10,808 nt of DNA from the NCBI GenBank assembly GCA_029253325.1, contig JAQWZS010000028.1, positions 1-10,808 of the forward strand, written 5' to 3'. Source of the stretch: Bacteroidia bacterium (GTDB taxonomy: Bacteria; Bacteroidota; Bacteroidia; NS11-12g; UBA9320). The translations under genes were made by a program, and so were the position numbers. Shown in pieces: positions 6,040 through 10,808 of the stretch (within the stretch, counting starts at the first letter, position 1; each line of letters starts with the position of its first letter). The notes below the pieces were generated by a model, which saw only the letters and a list, made by a program, of their open reading frames with translations, did no database searches and was not told the DNA's origin.

Positions 6040-7038
6040 TTGGGACATCAACAAACATCAGACCGAAAAAAAGACCATATAGATTTAGCATTCAAATCAT
6101 CTATAGCCAAACAAGATTCACGTTTTTATTATGAACCTTTATTTGACGGCCATCCTTCAGGAGATTTATCAGAAATATCTTTTGTTGGGAAAAAAATGCG
6201 AGCACCTATTTGGATAAGTAGCATGACAGGTGGCACAAAAGAAGCAGCTATAATAAATAAGAATTTGGCTAGAGCATGCGGGCAATTTGGATTAGGCATG
6301 GGGCTGGGCTCTTGTAGAATCATTTTGGAGGACGACGAATTCTTAGCAGATTTTCAGTTAAGAAAATTTGTAAAAGATGCACCCTTGTATGCAAATTTAG
6401 GAATTGCTCAACTTGAGGAAATATTTGATGCAAACAAAAATGCTTTAGTTAAAGAATTGATTAATAAAACTGAAACTGATGGCCTAATAATACATGTAAA
6501 TCCTCTTCAAGAATGGCTCCAGCCAGAGGGAGATTTTTTTAAAAAATCGCCTATCTCAACGATCAAACAAGCTTTGGATTTGGGTGTCAACATCATAGTC
6601 AAAGAAGTTGGTCAAGGATTTGGACCAGATAGTTTAAAGGAGTTGATGAAACTTCCTTTATCAGCAATAGATTTTGGAGCTCATGGTGGAACAAATTTTA
6701 GTATGCTTGAGATGCATAGAACAAAAGAAATTAGACAAGAAGCTTATGAGAAAGTATCTCATTGGGGTCATTCTGCTGAGGAAATGGTAGGTTTCCATAA
6801 TTGTCTATTGGAAGAGCTCGAAGGGCAACATTGTAACGCTGATATAATTATAAGTGGTGGTGTTCGTGATTTTATGGATGGGTATTATCTAACTGAAAAG
6901 TCTTATGCAAATTCAATATATGGACAAGCATCAGCGTTTTTAAAATATGCCCGAGGGGACTATGCCGATTTGGAGGAATATACCCAACTTCAAATAGAAG
7001 GTTTGAAATTAGCAAAGACGTATTTAAGATTAAGATAA
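6040..7038 (+). CDS. fni: Type 2 isopentenyl-diphosphate delta-isomerase (FMN-dependent)
   Basis: This cytoplasmic flavoenzyme interconverts isopentenyl diphosphate and dimethylallyl diphosphate, the last step of the mevalonate route. The 332 residues show the family motifs in order: DRKKDHIDLA (8-17), ISSMTGGT (59-66), GLGSCR (88-93), HVNPLQE (152-158, the conserved N, Q and metal-binding E158), VKEVGQGFG (188-196), DFGAHGGTNF (211-220) and SGGVRD (272-277, FMN phosphate binding). The start is not ATG: the frame is open only from 6016, no ATG occurs before the core, and the TTG at 6040 gives the N-terminal length expected ahead of RKKDH. Before it lies a 67-base spacer with only a weak promoter-like TATCTTCG at 6027-6034. 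HMG-CoA reductase follows 6 bases after the stop, indicating co-transcription. Confidence 0.93.
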   Translation: MGHQQTSDRKKDHIDLAFKSSIAKQDSRFYYEPLFDGHPSGDLSEISFVGKKMRAPIWISSMTGGTKEAAIINKNLARACGQFGLGMGLGSCRIILEDDEFLADFQLRKFVKDAPLYANLGIAQLEEIFDANKNALVKELINKTETDGLIIHVNPLQEWLQPEGDFFKKSPISTIKQALDLGVNIIVKEVGQGFGPDSLKELMKLPLSAIDFGAHGGTNFSMLEMHRTKEIRQEAYEKVSHWGHSAEEMVGFHNCLLEELEGQHCNADIIISGGVRDFMDGYYLTEKSYANSIYGQASAFLKYARGDYADLEEYTQLQIEGLKLAKTYLRLR

Positions 7039-7044
7039 TAAGAA

Positions 7045-8364
7045 GTGAAAGTATCAGGATTTTCTAAATTAAGCAAGTTAGCTAAAATTGAATGGTTAAT
7101 CGATAATCATTTTGGAGGTAATGAAAAGGCCCGTGAAACACTACTGAACTACTGGCATAGTGATGAAAAATTACAACAAATTCATGATGAGTTCATAGAG
7201 AACACCCTTACCAATTTTTATGTCCCATTTGGTATAGCTCCTAATTTTTTGATAAATGGCAAGAATTATACCGTGCCAATGGTTATTGAGGAGAGTTCAG
7301 TGGTTGCAGCAGCTGCAAAATCGGCTAACTTTTGGTTTGATAAAGGCGGGTTTAAAGCAACGGTTAAAAGCACAATTAAAATAGGTCATGTACATTTTAC
7401 TTGGGATGGAGACCACTTTGACTTACTAGATAATTTTATCACATCAATTAATCAAAAGTTCTATTCAGAAACCAATTCCATTACAGCCAATATGCAAAAG
7501 CGAGGTGGTGGAATATTAGAAATAAACCTTAAAGATAAAACACAAGACATTCCTAATTACTATCAACTTGAAGTAAAGTTTGAGACCTGTGATAGCATGG
7601 GGGCAAATTTTATAAATTCATGTCTTGAGAAATTGGCTGATGTCCTTAAATCGGAGATTAATTCGTCTGAACTGATTCCAAATCAGGTAGAGGTGGTTAT
7701 GTGTATATTAAGTAATTATACCCCAGAATGTATTGTTCGAGTAGATGTGACTTGTCCAATTGAACAAATGGTAGAGGGCACAGATATCTCTGCTCAAAAA
7801 TTTGCTGAGCGATTTACGTTAGCTGTTAATATTGCTGAGACTCAACCTTATCGAGCAGTTACTCATAACAAAGGCATCATGAACGGAATAGATTCTGTAA
7901 TACTAGCTACGGGTAATGATTTCCGTGCTGTAGAAGCCTCTGCACATGCATATGCGTCTAGAGACGGTAGGTATTCCAGTTTGACCCATGCTAAAATTGA
8001 AAACGGCATTTTTAACTTTCACATAGAAATACCCTTAGCACTAGGTACTGTTGGAGGCATAACAGGTTTACATCCAATGGTTAAGTTTTCTCATCAACTT
8101 ATGGGAAATCCAAATGCAGAAGAATTAATGATGATTGCAGCTACGGTTGGGTTAGCTCAAAATTTTTCAGCCCTCCGAAGTCTGACAACTACAGGTATTC
8201 AGCAAGGTCACATGAAGATGCATCTTTTAAATATTTTGAACCAACTGGAGGCAACTGAAGAAGAAAAGAAAATGATTGTGAAATATTTTATAAAAAACAC
8301 ACCTCACCATGCTGAGGTAGTAGATGCCTTTCAGCGTGTTCGTGGAGGGGAAGTTCTTAAGTGA
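7045..8364 (+). CDS. mvaA: Class II 3-hydroxy-3-methylglutaryl-CoA reductase
   Basis: This enzyme reduces HMG-CoA to mevalonate in the cytoplasm. The 439-residue length, the absence of membrane segments and the motif set place it in class II (bacterial). Catalytic elements are all present: P-F-G-I-A-P (61-66); VPMVIEESSVVAAAA (77-91), with the catalytic glutamate at E82 or E83; DSMGAN (183-188), the cofactor-binding motif; HNKGIMNGID (274-283), K276; GNDFRA (290-295), D292; and QQGHMKMH (386-393), H389. Class II enzymes are often labelled 'degradative' because of the Pseudomonas mevalonii prototype, but the flanking biosynthetic genes show this one makes mevalonate. The usual Pro after EE is Ser here. 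The start is GTG at 7045; residues from VSGFSKLSKLAKIEWL onward look like a normal N-terminus. Cofactor preference (NADH or NADPH) is not decided by sequence reading. Confidence 0.95.
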   Translation: MKVSGFSKLSKLAKIEWLIDNHFGGNEKARETLLNYWHSDEKLQQIHDEFIENTLTNFYVPFGIAPNFLINGKNYTVPMVIEESSVVAAAAKSANFWFDKGGFKATVKSTIKIGHVHFTWDGDHFDLLDNFITSINQKFYSETNSITANMQKRGGGILEINLKDKTQDIPNYYQLEVKFETCDSMGANFINSCLEKLADVLKSEINSSELIPNQVEVVMCILSNYTPECIVRVDVTCPIEQMVEGTDISAQKFAERFTLAVNIAETQPYRAVTHNKGIMNGIDSVILATGNDFRAVEASAHAYASRDGRYSSLTHAKIENGIFNFHIEIPLALGTVGGITGLHPMVKFSHQLMGNPNAEELMMIAATVGLAQNFSALRSLTTTGIQQGHMKMHLLNILNQLEATEEEKKMIVKYFIKNTPHHAEVVDAFQRVRGGEVLK

Positions 8365-8384
8365 AAACTATAAAAATTTAAGTT

Positions 8385-9311
8385 GTGAATAAATTCTTCT
8401 CACATGGTAAGCTGCTAATAACTGGAGAATACGTTGTGCTTGACCAAGCCTTATCTCTAGCTATTCCCACATTACTTGGACAACATATGCATGTTAAAGA
8501 ACTAGACAAGTTGGATGCAAGGGTAGTTTTATGGAGGAGCATTTCAGTGGATGGTAATTGTTGGTACGAGGGAAAGTTTACAATTCAGAAAGATCCTTTG
8601 TCAGGCATAAATACATTAACATTTGATTCCAATTCACAGAATCATGATATTGGGAACATGCTACTTCATATATTAAACAAGGCCATTGAACTTAATCCTA
8701 ATTTTTTATCTGATAAAAGTTATTATATAGAAACGCAATTAGATTTTGATAGATCCTGGGGATTGGGTAGTAGTAGTACGCTCATTTGTAACATAGCCAA
8801 ATGGGCAGAAGTAGATGCTTTTGAATTATCCAAAGTGAGTTTTGGTGGAAGTGGGTATGATATTGCAGTTGGTATGTTGGGAGGAGACGTTCTATACCGA
8901 AGCCCTTCAATGTGGGAAGGTTATGTGTTTAACCCTCCGTTTAAAGAGCAATTATTCTTTGTACATCTTAATAAAAAGCAAGATAGTCGAGAGGGTATCA
9001 ATACATATAGGAAAAAAGAAGTTTCAAAAAAGATAGTGGACTCAATTTCGTCAATAACAGAAAAAATGATTTCATGTAAAGATTTTAATGAGTTTCAAAA
9101 ACTTATAGAAGAGCATGAAAGAATAATTGCTAACGTTATTGAAAAAAATCCCATCAAACTGAATCTATTCAGTGATTATCCTTATGCTATTAAATCACTT
9201 GGAGCATGGGGGGGTGATTTTATTTTAGTGTGTGGAGATAATGGAACACCAGAATATTTTAAAAGCAAAGGATATAATACAGTCATTACTTATAAAGACT
9301 TAATAATTTGA
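8385..9311 (+). CDS. GYDIA-family GHMP kinase; probable phosphomevalonate kinase
   Basis: This 308-residue protein belongs to the GHMP kinase superfamily. It has motif 1 GKLLITGEYVVLDQA (8-22), the ATP-loop motif 2 in the form DRSWGLGSSSTL (122-133), and GGSGYDIAVGMLGG (154-167), the G-Y-D-I-A signature that names a Bacteroidota family. D159 is the likely catalytic aspartate. Motif 3 is SLGAWGGDFILV (271-282), where Trp and Asp replace the usual Gly-rich G-A-G-G-G. The opening resembles phosphomevalonate kinases. Position between HMG-CoA reductase and mvaD, together with a separate mevalonate-kinase-like gene at 10462, makes phosphorylation of 5-phosphomevalonate the best guess; the alternative is that this is the mevalonate kinase and the other gene the second kinase. 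The start is GTG at 8385, 20 bases after the reductase stop, and leads directly into motif 1. Family assignment is firm, exact step inferred. Confidence 0.85.
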   Translation: MNKFFSHGKLLITGEYVVLDQALSLAIPTLLGQHMHVKELDKLDARVVLWRSISVDGNCWYEGKFTIQKDPLSGINTLTFDSNSQNHDIGNMLLHILNKAIELNPNFLSDKSYYIETQLDFDRSWGLGSSSTLICNIAKWAEVDAFELSKVSFGGSGYDIAVGMLGGDVLYRSPSMWEGYVFNPPFKEQLFFVHLNKKQDSREGINTYRKKEVSKKIVDSISSITEKMISCKDFNEFQKLIEEHERIIANVIEKNPIKLNLFSDYPYAIKSLGAWGGDFILVCGDNGTPEYFKSKGYNTVITYKDLII

Positions 9312-9327
9312 CTAGCTGTTTACTAAT

Positions 9328-9357
9328 TTTGATAAGACTAATCTGCGTTTAACTTTG
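9328..9357 (+). promoter_or_regulatory. Bacteroidota-type promoter upstream of mvaD
   Basis: TTTG (9328-9331), an 18-base spacer and TAACTTTG (9350-9357) match both elements of the Bacteroidota promoter (TTTG, about 17-23 bases, TAnnTTTG) exactly. This is the best promoter match in the window. Transcription would begin near 9364, giving a very short leader before the ATG at 9371. The -33 element lies inside a second exact -7-like sequence, TAATTTTG (9324-9331), which has no -33 partner at the right distance. Confidence 0.6.
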
Positions 9358-9370
9358 TCGACTAGTTTAA

Positions 9371-10399
9371 ATGGAATTCAATACGTCTTGGGCAAGCCCC
9401 AGTAACATAGCATTAGTTAAATATTGGGGTAAAAAACCAGAGAGGGTTCAACTGCCAGCTAATTCATCTATAAGTTTCACTTTAAGTCATTGTAAAACAA
9501 TTACTCATTTGAAATACAAAGAAGGAACGGATTTGTCTATTAAAGTAACCCTTGATGAAAAGGATGAACCTAGTTTTATTCCTAAAATAGAGCAGTTTAT
9601 AAAGCGGATATCACATGTTTTTCCTTTTGTAACTAGTGGAGAATATGAAGTAAATACAACCAATAGTTTCCCTCATAGCAGTGGGATAGCAAGTAGTGCG
9701 AGTGGGTTGAGTGCTTTAGCACTATGCATATGTGATATTGCAAATAAGAAAGGGCTTTTGAATTCAAAAGATTTTTTTCAAACAGCATCTATTTTATCAA
9801 GACTAGGTTCTGGAAGTGCATCTAGGTCAGTATTTGGCCCTTTGAGTGTTTGGGGAGAGCATTTGGCTTTTGATGGTAGTTCAGATGAATTTGCTATTCC
9901 ATACACAAATGCATCTGCAATATTTAATAATTACTGTGATACAATTCTTCTAGTTCATAGAGGGCAAAAATCAGTTAGTAGTTCTGTAGGACATAATTTG
10001 GTTGATAATCACCCATTTGCCAATGCTAGATTTCGACAAGCCTCTCAAAATATGTCAGAGATTAAGAGGGCATTAGAATCTGCGGATATCGATCGATTTA
10101 TATCTATTATTGAGAGTGAAGCACTTACTTTACATAGCCTTATGATGAGTAGTAATCCTTATTTTATTCTCATGAAACCTAATACGCTTAACATCATAAA
10201 TGCAATATGGGAAAAAAGAAGAATTTCAAAAGTAAAGTGGTGCTTTACGCTAGACGCTGGTGCCAATGTTCATTTTTTATATCCTTCAGAAGATAAAGAA
10301 ATGGCAATTCAGTTTATTGAGAAAGAGTTGAAGCAGTATTGTGAAAATGGAGCTTTTATTCATGATTGTGTTGGAAATGGTCCTGAAAAAATTGCATAG
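9371..10399 (+). CDS. mvaD: Diphosphomevalonate decarboxylase
   Basis: This enzyme carries out ATP-dependent decarboxylation of mevalonate 5-diphosphate to isopentenyl diphosphate, in the cytoplasm. The 342-residue protein has the family opening SPSNIALVKYWGKKPE (9-24, conserved K17-Y-W), then PANSSISFTL (29-38), the ATP-binding loop FPHSSGIASSASGLSAL (100-116), and LSRLGSGSASRSVFG (142-156). The last carries S149 and R152, which correspond to the substrate-contacting Ser155 and Arg158 of yeast enzyme. TLDAGANVHFLYP (293-305) supplies D295, equivalent to the catalytic aspartate. All key residues are present. Compared with the common A-A-G-L-A-S-S loop, the S-S-G-I-A-S-S version here is a small variation. 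It starts with ATG, 59 bases after the GYDIA kinase, and has its own strong promoter candidate, so it can be expressed separately from the upstream three genes. Confidence 0.95.
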   Translation: MEFNTSWASPSNIALVKYWGKKPERVQLPANSSISFTLSHCKTITHLKYKEGTDLSIKVTLDEKDEPSFIPKIEQFIKRISHVFPFVTSGEYEVNTTNSFPHSSGIASSASGLSALALCICDIANKKGLLNSKDFFQTASILSRLGSGSASRSVFGPLSVWGEHLAFDGSSDEFAIPYTNASAIFNNYCDTILLVHRGQKSVSSSVGHNLVDNHPFANARFRQASQNMSEIKRALESADIDRFISIIESEALTLHSLMMSSNPYFILMKPNTLNIINAIWEKRRISKVKWCFTLDAGANVHFLYPSEDKEMAIQFIEKELKQYCENGAFIHDCVGNGPEKIA

Positions 10400-10437
10400 T
10401 GTGTGCAATAAATTATATCGATAAAAACAAGTTTTAA

Positions 10438-10445
10438 TACATTTG
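10438..10445 (+). promoter_or_regulatory. Candidate -7 box before the mevalonate-kinase-like gene
   Basis: TACATTTG matches TAnnTTTG exactly, 16 bases before the ATG at 10462. No TTTG or TTG is found at the expected -33 distance (the region around 10411-10422 is A/T-only apart from one CG). A promoter here is possible but only half supported. Confidence 0.35.
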
Positions 10446-10461
10446 CGTTAGATTACAAGAA

Positions 10462-10808
10462 ATGATTAAAGAATCCCTTTTTTACAGTAAGATTTTACTC
10501 TTCGGTGAATATGGCATTATTCAAGATGCTATGGGATTATCCATTCCTTACAATTTTTATAAAGGGAAGTTTCATTTGCCTGAAGATAAGTACTCTGAAT
10601 CTAATGAGCACTTAAGAACCTACTTTACCTATTTATCTTATCTTGACGTTTCTGGTCAGGCAAATGCGAAGTTAGATTTAAATCGATTCAAGAGAGATAT
10701 AAAAGATGGGTTAGCTTTTGATTCATCTATACCTCAAGGTTTTGGTGTGGGAAGTAGTGGAGCACTAGTAGCTGCTATATATAACGAGTACGCTATTGAT
10801 AAGATAGA
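10462..10808 (+). CDS. mvk: GHMP kinase, probable mevalonate kinase, N-terminal 115 residues, runs off the window
   Basis: The product is predicted to phosphorylate mevalonate in the cytoplasm, the step after HMG-CoA reductase. Visible parts are GHMP motif 1, SKILLFGEYGIIQDAMGLS (9-27), and the ATP-loop motif 2, DSSIPQGFGVGSSGALVAAIY (87-107, with the full P-x-G-x-G-x-G-S-S-G-A pattern). Motif 3 and the catalytic aspartate lie beyond the window edge. The ATG at 10462 is immediately ahead of motif 1, so the start is secure. It follows mvaD by 62 bases on the same strand and is the third GHMP-superfamily gene in a row. Mevalonate kinase is preferred over phosphomevalonate kinase because motif 2 is canonical and because this arrangement is what I recall from flavobacteria; a swap of roles with the GYDIA kinase cannot be excluded. 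Confidence 0.8.
   Translation, partial: MIKESLFYSKILLFGEYGIIQDAMGLSIPYNFYKGKFHLPEDKYSESNEHLRTYFTYLSYLDVSGQANAKLDLNRFKRDIKDGLAFDSSIPQGFGVGSSGALVAAIYNEYAIDKI

Noticed and set aside
6027..6042. TATCTTCG (6027-6034) and TAACATTG (6035-6042) as promoters for fni.
   Set aside because: Each has one mismatch; transcription from the second would begin inside the gene. The -33 partner for the first is at the limit of spacing.
1..10808. CRISPR array, insertion sequence, tRNA, rRNA, phage or defence system.
   Set aside because: No direct-repeat arrays, transposase or integrase motifs, structural RNA signatures or defence domains were seen; the genes form a core-metabolism and secretion set.

Overview
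The window is AT-rich, gene-dense bacterial DNA that reads as a chromosomal segment from a Bacteroidota, probably a flavobacterium-like marine or aquatic lineage. Three things point there: a secreted protein with a C-terminal type IX secretion (T9SS) sorting domain at 1336-3195; promoter matches of the Bacteroidota type (TTTG, spacer, TAnnTTTG) instead of sigma-70 boxes, with no Shine-Dalgarno signals; and a mevalonate-pathway cluster, including a 'GYDIA' GHMP kinase, which is typical of Flavobacteriia. There are no RNA genes, mobile elements, CRISPR arrays or phage genes. The longest gap between genes is 154 bases (5003-5156).

Left part (1-5002). A partial M20-family dipeptidase gene runs leftward off the window. 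Diverging from it are a LolA-like periplasmic protein (542-1306), a large secreted T9SS substrate with a probable propeller-like body (1336-3195), glycerol-3-phosphate dehydrogenase gpsA (3217-4209), and a small membrane protein carrying two GldL-like FKxxHWPG-type motifs (4214-4711). A single-domain rhodanese gene (4718-5002, minus strand) converges on the last of these.

Middle (5003-5972). The rhodanese gene and a DUF2797 gene are divergent. Their shared spacer holds a 22-base inverted repeat whose core resembles an FNR/CRP-type operator. The DUF2797 protein keeps the family framework but has lost the cysteines that normally form its metal-binding-like segment.

Right part (6040-10808). This is a mevalonate/isopentenoid cluster, all on the plus strand: type 2 isopentenyl-diphosphate isomerase (fni), class II HMG-CoA reductase, a GYDIA-family GHMP kinase, diphosphomevalonate decarboxylase (mvaD), and the start of a mevalonate-kinase-like gene cut by the window edge. 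Together these cover HMG-CoA to mevalonate, two phosphorylations, decarboxylation to IPP, and IPP/DMAPP isomerisation. By elimination the GYDIA protein is the best candidate for phosphomevalonate kinase. HMG-CoA synthase is not in the window. The first three genes are tightly packed (gaps of 6 and 20 bases) and all appear to start with TTG or GTG. mvaD and the last kinase each have a promoter-like sequence of their own.

Most of this is ordinary core metabolism. I see no clearly new multi-gene system. The best leads are the unassigned GYDIA kinase step, the cysteine-less DUF2797 protein, and the FNR-like sites around the rhodanese gene.
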